Part shown: piece after piece, positions 54,210 to 63,859 of the stretch | Position numbering within the stretch: position 1 is the first letter of the stretch | Layout: each line of letters starts with the position of its first letter | NCBI GenBank assembly: GCA_963580285.1 | Contig: OY757010.1 | Span: 211,886,138 to 211,950,137 of the forward strand | Reading direction: 5' to 3' | Length of the DNA: 64,000 nt | Source: Lucinisca nassula | Taxonomy: Eukaryota > Mollusca > Bivalvia > Lucinida > Lucinidae | Notes under the pieces: generated by a model | Told to the model about the DNA's origin: nothing | The model's input: the letters and a program-made list of their open reading frames with translations, nothing else | Database searches by the model: none | Program-made: the position numbers and the translations under genes

Positions 54210-55720
54210 CGTCAAACGACAATCATACACCAGGACTTGTGATAATTATGGGAAGTTAGTCCCTAGCTCTAACCAAACAGGTAAACTTAGTTACACAGTC
54301 ATCAGCACCTTCAGCTGTTGAAATAATCAAATCGGGAAGGGCATTCCAATCTCTAATGGTTCGGGGGAAGAACGATTCTTTATAAATGTCAGTTATTGCA
54401 GTAAGGGTCTGAAAAGCCAATGAATGGTGATTTCTACAGTGCCTAGCTGGGGGGAAAAGGTCATCTATTGGAATGCTGGCAGCACCCTTTAGACCTTAGT
54501 ATAAAAGGATGAGCATACTGTCTTTCCTCCTTTTCTTGAGAGACTCCCATTTTAATTTTCCAAATATTACAGTCATGCTCCCAGTTTCAAAGCAGTAATT
54601 GCCTGTTACAAATCTAGCAGCTCTATTCTGAACTTTTCCATTTCTTCGTCAAGGACCACTCCACTGGGGTCCCGGATACAACTACCATATTCCAAGATTG
54701 GACTAACATGCCTCTTTTATATCCTGTGGGCACTGATGAAGATTTGGCCTCTGGAAACCAAGTGTTCTATTTGCCTTAGTACACATGTTGCTGATATGAG
54801 TATTACATCTCAAGTTGTGTGAGATTGTCACACCAAGGTATTTAATGGAGTCCACATTCTCGAGGACCATCCTCTCTAAGGTGTAAAAAGCCTCAATTTT
54901 ATTAGATCTCTTCCTTATTATCTGCATAATATTGCATTTGACTAGCTGAAACCTCATGCCCCATTTTCGGGGCCCAACATCATTATCTATTTAAGTCATT
55001 CTAAAGTTTCAGTGAGTCATCTGTATCTCTAATTTCCCAGTAGCAAACAAAGTCGTCTGCAAACAGTCTTATTTCTGAGTCAAAGTCAGTGGAAATATCA
55101 CTGATGTACAGGGAGAACAATAGTGGACTAAGAACAGTCCCTTGAGTGACTCCAGACAAAACTGGAGCCCACTCTGAAGATTCACCATTAACAACAACAT
55201 GCTGTTTTCTGTAGCAAAGAAAGGAATCTATCCATTTGAGAGTCTTCCCCCCCAATTCTGTAACCAAATAACTTAGATTTAAGCAGTTCATGAGGCGGGG
55301 TGTCAAAAGCCTTCTCGAAGTCCATAATAAATGTGTCCACCCTTACCCCTATGTGCAAGAGTTTTGCCCAGTCATTTATAACTATGCTCAGCTGAGTTTC
55401 AAAACTATGCCTTTTCCTAAATGCATGTTGTCTGTCTGACAAAAGTTTATGTTCATCAAAGTGGGCCATGATGTTTGTGCAGACTATATGTTTAAGCAAT
55501 TTACACAGAACACAAATCAGAGACACATGGCGATCATTACGGGCAAGAGCCCTATCTCCTTTTTTGAAGAGTGGACAAGTGTTCGCTTGCAGCCATTCTT
55601 TTGGGATTTCACATGTATCAAGAGACTGTTGAATCAGGTATGCAAAAACTGGACCTAACTCATTTGCTAGTTCCTTCAGGACTCTAGGATGAAGTTCATC
55701 AGGTCCTAAGGCTTTAATGG
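54210..55720 (-). pseudogene. Degraded Jockey/CR1-like non-LTR retrotransposon
   Basis: In broken frames on the minus strand the order is: PDELHPRVLKELANELGPVF near 55690; EIPKEWLQANTCPLFKKGDR; DFEKAFDTPPHELL (reverse transcriptase block A, about 55325); VTQGTVLSPLLFSLYISDI; and LFADDFVCYW near 55060 (FADD in place of the usual YADD). Then come SIKYLGVTISHNL and the C-terminal block LAFQTLTAITDIYKESFFPR followed by TIRDWNALP near 54330. A run of seven C at about 55246 coincides with a frameshift. The endonuclease is absent, so the copy is 5'-truncated as well as frameshifted. It interrupts pearl-like element H. Confidence 0.8.
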
Positions 55721-56039
55721 GTGGGGTTTAAGCCATCGAACATTCCTATGAAATTGTTTCCTTTTAGAGGAAGAAATCCTATAACAGTTTTCAATTTTAT
55801 GTTCTTGCGACCATCTTGTTCAGTAGAGTGGAGCTATTTTGAAAGATGGTACCCAAAAATCATTCATGTGAAATCATTTATAAATCCCGGGCTAGGACAA
55901 TCACAAAAGTTTTTTTTTTCCTACAAACAGCCACAGTTACCTTGACATTGAGCCCAGCAACCTGAAAGTTGAACTTGCTCAAGGTAATATTATACTCAAC
56001 ATTTATGAGAAGTAATATTAAAGTACATTGATAAATGTA

Positions 56040-56588
56040 GAACTAGAGGGAACTGAACCCTCTGTGGTTGTTTGATATTTTGTGTTCACTGAGATGTTGC
56101 ACTGATGAGTTAGGAGGCCTTCATGATTATTTGTCTTAATCGCGGTGGAAGTAAGGGTGAGGATTGTGGCCATGTAAAATCGATTTAAGAACGCCAATTG
56201 AATTTGTTTCACCGACCATTCCAAGGCGGTTCTTCTGTCGCGGTTTATTTTTGTTACGGTTTGTCTTTGAGTGTTTGTATTGCTTATATTATTTTGTTTT
56301 GGATAGTCAATTGGCCATTTTGTTGGAAAGAAACTGTCGTTTCGGCTTTCCGCTATTGATATTTGTAGGGTCTTTTGTTTCATGTTTGTGTTTCTTTCCC
56401 TTTGGTGTCTCTGATGGGAGCTACGGGTTAATTGTGTCAATTTCTGATCATTGCCTTCACTTCTATTTTGCCTTCGTATTATTTTTTTGCCACATAAAAC
56501 TGTGCATGCACAAAAATACGGAATCGTGGGATAGCATTTCCTTAGCGAACGGTGGTATCCTAAACTCATCTACACTATTTTGGGGGTT
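56040..56588. other. Unclassified sequence with 183-codon open frame
   Basis: The start AACTAGAGGGAACTGAACCC followed by TCT forms an AGAGGG/CCCTCT hairpin, like the minimal element at 1926. A minus-strand frame of 183 codons (56018-56569) is rich in N, T and R and shows no domain I recognise. A plus-strand frame overlaps it. It is more likely an unclassified repeat than a gene. Confidence 0.3.
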
Positions 56589-56866
56589 CATCACGTGAAC
56601 AAGTCCGTGACATGAACACCCCACTACATCCCACTTTATATAGAGAAAACTTGGGTGTACGGGGGTAAACATTATTTTCCTTATTTCTGCTCCAAGACAT
56701 AGGTTTTGGGGGGTCTTTAGAACCGCCTCAATGAGGCGGTTCTAAGGAGCACCCACAACCTATATTTGCAGTATTTTTAAGAAAATTATCACGGATTTTC
56801 AGCAGAAATAAGCCATTTTGGAGATGTGAAAAATACACTTTATCGCACGGGTGTGTTATCGTAATG
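56589..56866 (-). mobile_element. Palindromic MITE, P family type 1
   Basis: It runs from CATCACGTGAACAAGTCC to GGTGTGTTATCGTAATG. The central hairpin TTTAGAACCGCCTCAATGAG / GCGGTTCTAAGGAGC is intact. It ends about 40 bases from the VWA exon's donor side. Confidence 0.75.
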
Positions 56867-56909
56867 TTCTGGTTCAAAATGGGTCATGAAATCTTGCTGT
56901 AGTACTTAC

Positions 56910-57479
56910 ATCTGCATTGAACAAGGAATATTTTCTTGTAGATTTCTGTAAGAGCATTAAAATCATCAATATGAAACAGAGTTCCTTTTGAATCAGCAAT
57001 CGTCCTCAGTACATCCCTCTGATCCTTTGTGGTCATATTAACAGCTGCAACACCCAATTTTATATTGTTCTGTCTTGCATAATCAGCTGCAGTTTCCGTA
57101 TCTTCGGGTTCTATAGTTGGTTTACCATCAGTTGCAATTAAAATGTATCTATTGGCTTCAGGTCGTGCTCCACGATCTTCTTTAAAAAACACATCTACAG
57201 CATGTCTTATAGCTCCTGCTGTGAACGTTTTACCTCCTTCATAAACAATAGTATCAACTGCGTCCAGCATTCCATTTTTATCATTTATGAAGTCATTCAT
57301 GTAAAATATGGGTTGTACCTCAGTAGCAAACTGTATTAGCCCTATTCTGTTATTACTGTTGTCAGCTACCAAGTTTATCATATTCTTTGCAAAATCAAAG
57401 ACCTTCTGTACCTGGTCTACCCCAACGCTGCCAGATGTATCCAAGAGCAATACAACATCAAACTTTATGTCAGAGCATT
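56910..57479 (-). CDS. VWA-domain exon of a probable secreted or matrix protein
   Basis: On the minus strand the acceptor TTATATTGGCAG precedes 570 bases (190 codons' worth) that end TGCAGAT before a consensus GTAAGT donor. Entry and exit are both phase 1, the symmetric arrangement usual for extracellular modules. The frame encodes a complete von Willebrand factor A domain: FDVVLLLDTSGSVG with the DxSxS metal-site (MIDAS) motif, a central GGKTFTAGAI with the MIDAS threonine, and YILIATDGKP with the MIDAS aspartate, then the closing FNALTEIYKKIF helix and cysteines. The length is normal for the family, as in collagen VI- or matrilin-like proteins. The first in-frame methionine lies in the intron, so this is an internal exon. 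Flanking exons upstream are not in the window; downstream candidates are 18218-18338 and 5827-6066. Confidence 0.85.
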
Positions 57480-57614
57480 CTGCCAATATAAAATTGATTA
57501 AGAGCAAGCATTAATGGCATACAGTCACCACATCTACTGTTATCAACTACTGAAACCATAGCAACAAGATGCTCGACTAAGTCTGTGAGAAAGGCTATAT
57601 CTTCGGAAGGTAGT

Positions 57615-58695
57615 CATCATGTGAACAAGTTTGTGAAATGAACACCCACTTAACCCCACCCATGGACAAAACGTCCCATGTAATTTTTGACCAGGTGGAC
57701 AAAATGTCCCACGTCATTTTTTCAGGGTGGACAAAACGCCCCACATCATTCTTTCAGGATGGACAAAACGTCCCACATGATTTTGACAGGGTGGACAAAA
57801 CGTCCCATGCTATTTTGACAGGGTGGACAAAACGTCCCATAGAATTAATTAGAAGGTAAGTTTAATTCTCTAACAGGGGAATCATTATACTTAATAACAA
57901 TCTGTATGAAAACCATCAGTTACAGAAGAGACTCAAGACCCTGTGTACACAACTTGCGAATGGAAAGATTTCTTGATGTTATTGGTCAGTGTAGCAGGAT
58001 GAAGTAATTGTGAAACAATAATGTGTGGTACTTGGGATATTAATATCTTTTCAGTATTTTTATACATGATGATATATCCAGGTGAAAATTGTGTTTCAGA
58101 TACTATTATGTTATTGTTTCAAATGGTATCAGAGTAAGTTAAGTTGTACATATTTCCTTGTATGTGCTATCATTATAAAATTTATTTTATGTAAAAAAAT
58201 GCTCTTAACCATGTGCTCCATAATGATTGTGTTTGCATATTCATGTTTTTAAATAAAAGCATCTAACTATATTTCCACATTCATTGGGAGTACATGTATA
58301 TTGTCACATACCCTTCCAAATCCCTTCCTCCTCCCTAAACACCACCTCAAAAATATGGGACGTTTTGTCCACTCTGTCAAAATAGCATGGGACGTTTTGT
58401 CCACCCTGTCAAAATCGTGTGGGACGTTTTGTCCACCCCGAAAAAATGATGTGGGACGTTTTGTCCACCTGGTCAAAAATGGCATGGGACGTTTTGTCCT
58501 ACATTTAGAGAAAACTGGGGTTTAGTGGGGTATACATTATTTTTCTTATTTCTACTCCAATGCATAGGTTGTGGGTATCGTTATAACCGGCTCATTGAAG
58601 CGGTGCTAACGGGCACCCACAAGCTATGTTTGCACTTTAAAAAGGAAAAATATCACAGATTTTCATCATAAAAGTACCGGTAGCCATTTTGATGC
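57615..58695 (-). mobile_element. Palindromic MITE, P family type 1, split by a foldback-like element
   Basis: The left end CATCATGTGAACAAGTTTG to AACCCCA and the continuation TTTAGAGAAAACTGGGG to the GCCATTTTGATG region together form one type 1 copy. The 0.84 kb between 57660 and 58500 is foreign. Confidence 0.7.
57662..58500. mobile_element. Foldback-like element with subrepeat termini
   Basis: The left terminus has six tandem copies (57664-57842) and the right terminus five inverted copies (58355-58499) of a ~30-bp unit centred on GGACAAAACGTCCCA. Spacers between subrepeats match in mirrored order (ATTTTTGACCA first, then ATTTTTTCAGG, ATTTTGACAGG and so on), with one extra unit on the left. 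The ~510-bp middle has no open frame of note. Tandem subrepeats inside long inverted ends are characteristic of foldback-type elements; family membership is inference. No clear target duplication was seen. Confidence 0.7.
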
Positions 58696-58855
58696 ACAAC
58701 ATCACTGAAAATTTTTATTTTATCTGAAGTTTTATTTTTCATGCTTATACTTATGTAGTTTGCCTGGGTAAGAACACCAGGCTAAGAATAGAATTTCTAT
58801 CCCAGGTTAAAATTATGGATTTCCTTATCTGGTGTGCAAGAAAAAAAATATTTAC

Positions 58856-58932
58856 ACCCCTGTGAACCCCAGTTTTCTCTATATAAATATTGTAAAGAGG
58901 GGTATTCATTATATAGACTTGTCAACATGATG
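58856..58932 (+). mobile_element. Palindromic MITE, P family type 1, right-end fragment
   Basis: CCCCTGTGAACCCCAGTTTT through AGACTTGTCAACATGATG is the last ~80 bases of the family. Confidence 0.55.
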
Positions 58933-58943
58933 CAACTTTTTCT

Positions 58944-59260
58944 CATTACGAAAACACGCCTATAAAAATTCACTGTAGGTTTTTTACTGCCATAAAAATG
59001 AAAATTCTAAGATGTAAAAATGTGATATTTTTCTTATTTCTGCTCAAAATATAGATTGTAGGTACTCGTTAGAACCGCCTCGATGAGGGGTAATCCTTAT
59101 TTTTCTTATTTCTGCTCTAAAATATAGATTGTGGGTATTCGTTAGAACCGCCCAATATTGAGCAGAAATAAGAAAAATATCACAAATTTTCATCATAAAA
59201 TTGTCGTTTTTTACGGCGGTAAAATTTACAATGTATTTGTATTGGCCTGTTTTCGTAATG
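58944..59260. mobile_element. Rearranged type 2 palindromic MITE
   Basis: CATTACGAAAACACGCC opens it and GGCCTGTTTTCGTAATG closes it. In the middle, GTACTCGTTAGAACCGCCTC is followed by a second TTATTTTTCTTATTTCTGCT and TTCGTTAGAACCGCC, both on the same strand, so two left halves are joined and the hairpin is lost. Confidence 0.6.
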
Positions 59261-59454
59261 CAATCCGATTCTTTGATGAAATGAACCAAATAAATGTTGA
59301 ACTTTGTATATAGATCAGATGGCTTATTCAGAAGCCATCAGGTTTGTATCTACACTGTTTGCAAAGGTTCAGTCATTTCCTCTCGAAAATGTACCCATTC
59401 TCAAAAATGCATATATCTGTATTAAAGTAAATGCAACCATCACCACTATATATT

Positions 59455-59700
59455 TACTGCAATATAAAGCCATATGTTCTCCAATATATAGTCATATGTA
59501 CTGCAATATAGCCATATTAACTGCAATATATAGCCACATTTACTGCAATATATAGAAATATGTACTGCAATATAGTCATATTGCAATATATAACCATATG
59601 TACTGCAATATAGTTATATTATTGCAATATACAGTCATATGTATGGCAATACTTTGTCATATTTACTGTAATTTATAGTCATGTACTGCAATATAAAGTC
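59455..59700. repeat. AT-rich minisatellite
   Basis: Variants of TACTGCAATATATAGCCATA with a period near 16-33 bp are repeated about ten times. Confidence 0.75.
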
Positions 59701-59785
59701 ACTGTACTACCATAGCTCCAGATAAGGAGGGGAAACAAGGATAAATGGGCCCCGTCAAGCGATTTTGGTACTTATCGCCTATGCG

Positions 59786-59845
59786 AGCAGCGAAGGTTCA
59801 GGCGAGCCTGCGCATCCGCGCAGTCTCGCCAGAACCTTCGCTGCT
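59786..59845. repeat. 60-nt GC-rich hairpin
   Basis: AGCAGCGAAGGTTCAGGCGA starts the left arm and CTCGCCAGAACCTTCGCTGC ends the right arm. The arms are 28 bases with two mismatches and a 4-base loop (ATCC). It is the most GC-rich feature in an AT-rich stretch and belongs to no repeat family recognised in this window. Confidence 0.8.
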
Positions 59846-60141
59846 TGCTCATACAAGCAGCGAATCAAGAGGAACCTGCAGACAGAAAGCCATATCCCTG
59901 GCCCCTCTGAATGGCTGGGCATGCGCAGTTAAACATTTGTCATGACGGAATGCTCTAAGACACAAATTCGCTTGGCGGGGCTCAATTAAGGGATAATTAA
60001 GGGATAATTTTCTTTATATCTTCCCGAAACCACTGATGTAGGTACCTGAAACAAAGTGCCCACAACATATGGTTTATGTCACACAGATTATTCTATATTG
60101 ATTATGGGTCAATATTCCAGTTTTCATAAGTTAAACACAAA

Positions 60142-60352
60142 ATCACGAAAAATGCCTATGTAATTCTGACCCCCTCGAACCCCACTTTTATATAGTAGAA
60201 CTGGGGTTTACAGGGATAAAGCTTATTTTTCTTATTTCTGCTCTATATTTAAGAGCAGAATTAAACAAAATATCACAATTTTTCAATTTAAAATTTTTTA
60301 TTTTGCGGTGGTAAAATTTACAATGCATTTGTATAGGGGTGTTATTGTGATG
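60142..60352 (-). mobile_element. Palindromic MITE, P family type 2, central hairpin deleted
   Basis: It runs from ATCACGAAAAATGCC to GTATAGGGGTGTTATTGTGA. The arms meet at TTTCTGCTCTATATTTAAGA with GCAG, so the GAACCGCC hairpin is missing. Confidence 0.6.
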
Positions 60353-61019
60353 TTTGTCAGAAGGCTGCATATAAAATTTTAATGGTTTCAGATAAAATGT
60401 CTTTCAAAATGTCAATGGGCCTGCAATTCAAGCGACCCTGGGCCAAGGTCACCAAATATCCTTGACCTTTAGCATTCACAGACATTCAAACTTGGCAGTG
60501 TTCAGTAACTCAATTCTACTCACTAAGTTTCAAGGCAATCAGCCCAGTGGTTCTGGAGAAGAAGATTTATTTAACTTTTAACCAGATTATACCATGAAAC
60601 ATGGGCCACAATGACCTAGATATATTTTTATGCCAATAATAGGGTCAGATGTAACTTTAAGTTTCTCTATGAAATTCAAGATGTAAGGCGAAATCACTGA
60701 ACCATGAAGTATAGGTCATACTGATCTACATATGGTTTATGATCTATCATTGGGTTTCAATACTATCCCAGCTATGATATTTCTCCAACAAACAGTCTTA
60801 AAGATATGAGGTAAAATCACAGAAACATGAAATATACATGTAGGTTTTTATGTCAATCATCAGGCCTCATGGAACTTACAGTCCATGTATTACATTTCCC
60901 CATGAAATAGTCTTCGAGTTATAAGTAGTCCGAGTTATAAGTAAAAATTATTGAACCATGAAATACAAGGGGCCTTCAAAAAATTTTGTCACTGGTGTTT
61001 TATTTCCTAAATGCTCCAT

Positions 61020-61228
61020 TTAACCCTTATCTTGCTGTTCATGACAACCCCTATCTTTGCAAACAGTGTAGATCCAGATCAGATGGCTTCTGAAGAAGCC
61101 ATCTGATCAGGATCTACAGTGTTTGGCATTCAGTTTATGAATTTGTAGCAATAAATTACATCAAGTAATTTGATTGGCTGATAGACAGAAATGGGTGTGG
61201 CTTAAATGAATATTCAGCAAGATAAGGA
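61020..61228 (+). mobile_element. TTAA-type MITE, family 1, nested in the mariner
   Basis: TTAACCCTTATCTTGCTG opens it and TTCAGCAAGATAAGG closes it, the final TTAA having decayed. It lies between the mariner's terminal repeat and its C-terminal coding part. Confidence 0.75.
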
Positions 61229-61244
61229 ATATATTTTTTCCCTA

Positions 61245-62564
61245 TTGTAGGCCCTCAAAGTACCCCTCTCTGCCTTCTGATCCAATTTCTAAAAGCTGCT
61301 TGGTAGTCTTCTTTGGGTACCTGTTGGAGGCACTGATGAATCGAGCTGCCAAGTGCACTTCTGGGGCCAGTTGTTCAAAGCATCGTTAGCTTAACGAGCT
61401 CGTTAGTGGTCATATTGTTAACTCTTCTAGCAAGTACAATATTGTAAATTTTGGTATTTTTGCTGAAAAAATGTGAGCAGCTTTTGCGTATGCAAAAGCT
61501 GCTCACATTTTTTCAGCAAAAATTTCAGCTTTTTTTTGCCATATTTAATGATCAAAGTTTTAACGATACATTAACTAACGACGTCGTTAGTTTTGAACAA
61601 CTAGCCCCTGGACTTACATTTCTTTCCAGAAAGCCTTGGAAACAAGACACAGTCAAATGGGCTCAGGTCAGGAGAATAGGGAGGATGATTTACAACCTCG
61701 ACCTTTTCAGCAGCCAAATCTGACCTCACAACCTCAGACTTGTGAGATGACAATCATGGATCAGGTGCACTCCTGACCAACCTTTGCTTGGACGCTTCTT
61801 ATTGTAGAATGCCTTGACTTTCTTTAGTACTGCATTCTTAAAGATTCGCCCAGTGACTGTATGACCAGAAGGATAAGCCACTTGAACCACTGGCCCACTA
61901 GAATTGAAGAAGATTGTATACAACATCTTCTTGGAGCTGATGGTTCTCTTGGCAATACAAAGGCACTTTTGATCTTTGCACTTCCACTGTTTGTTATCAG
62001 CTCTTCTCTGTGGCACTTTTGATCTTTGCACTTCCACTGTTTGATATCAGCTCTTCTCTGTGGCTCAAACATGTGCACCCAGGTTTCGTCACCTGTTAGC
62101 AAGTCAGAAATAACTCGGGTGTCACAGATTTTGTATTTTTTTCAAGAGTTGTTGGGCACATTTAGGACGTTGCTTCTTTCGCTCCTCAGTGAGCAAATTG
62201 GGCACCCACCCAGTGCAAATCTTTCTCAAGCCCAAATAATTTGTTAGAATGGTAGGCACGCTGCCTTCTGATATGCAAGTGCATTTATCTATCTATTTCA
62301 CTGACAGTCATGCATCTTGATTGACCCTTGCCTTTACAGCAGCAATGGTTGCCTTGGTGATGGAGGTCTTGGGCCTACCAACACGGGCATCATCTTTGAC
62401 CGATGATTTACCAGCTTTAAAAGCTTTGGCCCACCGATTAACTGTGTGCTTTGAAATGGCAAGGGTTCATATATGCCACACAATTCATCAAATATCTGAT
62501 TTGAACCTATGTCAAGCCTAACACAGCATTTAATGTAGCTGCGAATTTCAGCCTTTCTGTCCAT
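61245..62564 (-). pseudogene. Broken mariner transposase
   Basis: On the minus strand in several frames: MDRKAEIRSYIKCCV (N-terminal DNA-binding start), then KHTVNRWAKAFKAG and VGRPKTSITKATI in another frame, then TGDETWVHMFEP with the first catalytic aspartate (near 62090), LIHD with the second (near 61755), and YSPDLSPFD with the third (near 61655). After the nested MITE the C-terminal HQCLQQVPKEDYQAAFRNWI follows at about 61340-61270. A 50-bp duplication at 61964-62063 (GCACTTTTGATCTTTGCACT twice) and other frameshifts break the frame. The second catalytic site reads HDCHLTS where HDNASSHTS is usual. The copy is inactive. Confidence 0.85.
61365..61611. mobile_element. Intact MITE R, nested in the mariner transposase
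   Basis: GGGGCCAGTTGTTCAAA and TTTGAACAACTAGCCCC are terminal inverted repeats. Inside are ACGAGCTCGTTAG / CTAACGACGTCGT and a central dyad GTGAGCAGCTTTTGC-GTAT-GCAAAAGCTGCTCAC. It separates the transposase's third catalytic motif from its C-terminal part. A split copy is at 8255-8364 plus 12799-12932. Confidence 0.75.
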
Positions 62565-63304
62565 TTCACAATATAACTCGTAAAATGGCCAGTGTATATG
62601 ACTGCATGTACTTCAATTTGACATCTTGGTCATTATAAAAGCAATTTGCTCGAAATAAACTGTTATTGGTAGCTATTTGAAAGGCTATTCAAGTGCAATG
62701 AAGCGTTATCAGAAATACATACGATAAAACAAAGAAAACCTATTAGTGACAAAACTTTTTGAAGGACCCTCGTATAGGGCACACTGACCTAGATTTATTT
62801 TTACGTCAATCATTTGGTCAAATGGAACTTAAACCATAATCCAGGTTTGAAGTTTCACCATCAAATAGTATTCAAGATGTAAGGCAAAATCATTGAACCA
62901 TGATATATAGGTCACAGTGACCTACATCAATCATGAGGTTACTTGGAACTAACAACAAAATTTAATAGTCTTCAAGCACTGGACAGTAAGATGTAGGTCA
63001 TGGACTGTGAAAAATAGATCACCATGACCTTCACTCTCGCACACAAATCAATGTCAAATAGATGGCTTATAACATATTACAAAGGTATCCTAGATTTTGA
63101 TACCTAGCCCCACCCAACAGACAGAGCCAGTGTTTTTTTTTCTTTTAAAATCTAAGAAGACTCTTCCAGGTACCCAACGTCTAATATGATTTCTCTGTGA
63201 TGAGTGATTGTCTAGAAAACTTTATTGCAGTATTAGAAAGGTGTCCTAGATTTTGACCTGTATGCAGACAATCGGGGTGACAACAGCTCTCACTTACTTG
63301 CTCT

Positions 63305-63538
63305 TTAACCCATTGCATGTGGGAAACCCCTAAAGGGGTACCTTGGCAAACAGTGTAGGCCCAGATCAGACACTGCGCCGCTGAATGTGGCGTCTGATCA
63401 GGGCCTGCACTATTTGCTACCAGAATTTTCCGTCAAAAATAGAATAAAAACGAAAACATAGGCCTGACACCCTTTATACGACAAATGGAATTGTCCAACA
63501 TATCGCAATGGAAGAGTCCACTAGCGTATAATGGGTAA
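63305..63538 (+). mobile_element. TTAA-flanked MITE, type 2
   Basis: TTAACCCATTGCATGTGGG opens it and the right end CTAGCGTATAATGGGTAA is slightly decayed. The dyad is GGCCCAGATCAGACACTGCG / GGCGTCTGATCAGGGCC. Confidence 0.7.
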
Positions 63539-63659
63539 AGCTATTGATGCTTTTAACAACCAGACCCTTATCCCCTCCCCCTATCTCTACAAGCGTTTTC
63601 AGAAATATAACATTATTGCTGATGAAAAGCAAGGGCAACACCACCATGTCAGAAATTGA

Positions 63660-63818
63660 AAGGGGTTTCAGGCCTATTTTTCTGGTTTTTTTTTTTTCTG
63701 TTTTTGATGGAAAATTCTGTTAGCAAATAGTGCAGGCCCTGATCAGGGGCATCTGATCTGGGCCTGCACTGTTTGCCAAGGTACCCCTTTAGGGGGTTTC
63801 CCGCATGCCATGGGTTAA
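63660..63818 (-). mobile_element. TTAA-type MITE, type 2, partial
   Basis: The right part, from TTTTTGATGGAAAATTCTG to GCATGCCATGGGTTAA, is present. The left part with its TTAA is missing. Confidence 0.6.
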
Positions 63819-63859
63819 TGATAATAAAACCTCTAAGATCATTTTGTGTCATCTCCCTG

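Larger units (their letters stand above)
60966..62772 (-). mobile_element. Mariner element with two nested MITEs
   Basis: The 28-bp terminal inverted repeats (CAAGGGGCCTTCAAAA... at left, complement of the right end starting CGAGGGTCCTTCAAAA...) differ at three positions and are bordered by TA on both sides. Without the MITEs at 61020-61228 and 61365-61611 the length is about 1.35 kb, normal for mariner. Confidence 0.85.
60440..63110 (+). repeat. Old diverged tandem array split by a mariner
   Basis: Units of ~150 bp with ACCATGAAATATAGGTCA, TGACCTACAT and TCAATCAT occur at 60440-60963 and 62775-63110. The two parts join cleanly at the TA target of the mariner. They look like a decayed pearl-like core without ends. 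Confidence 0.55.
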
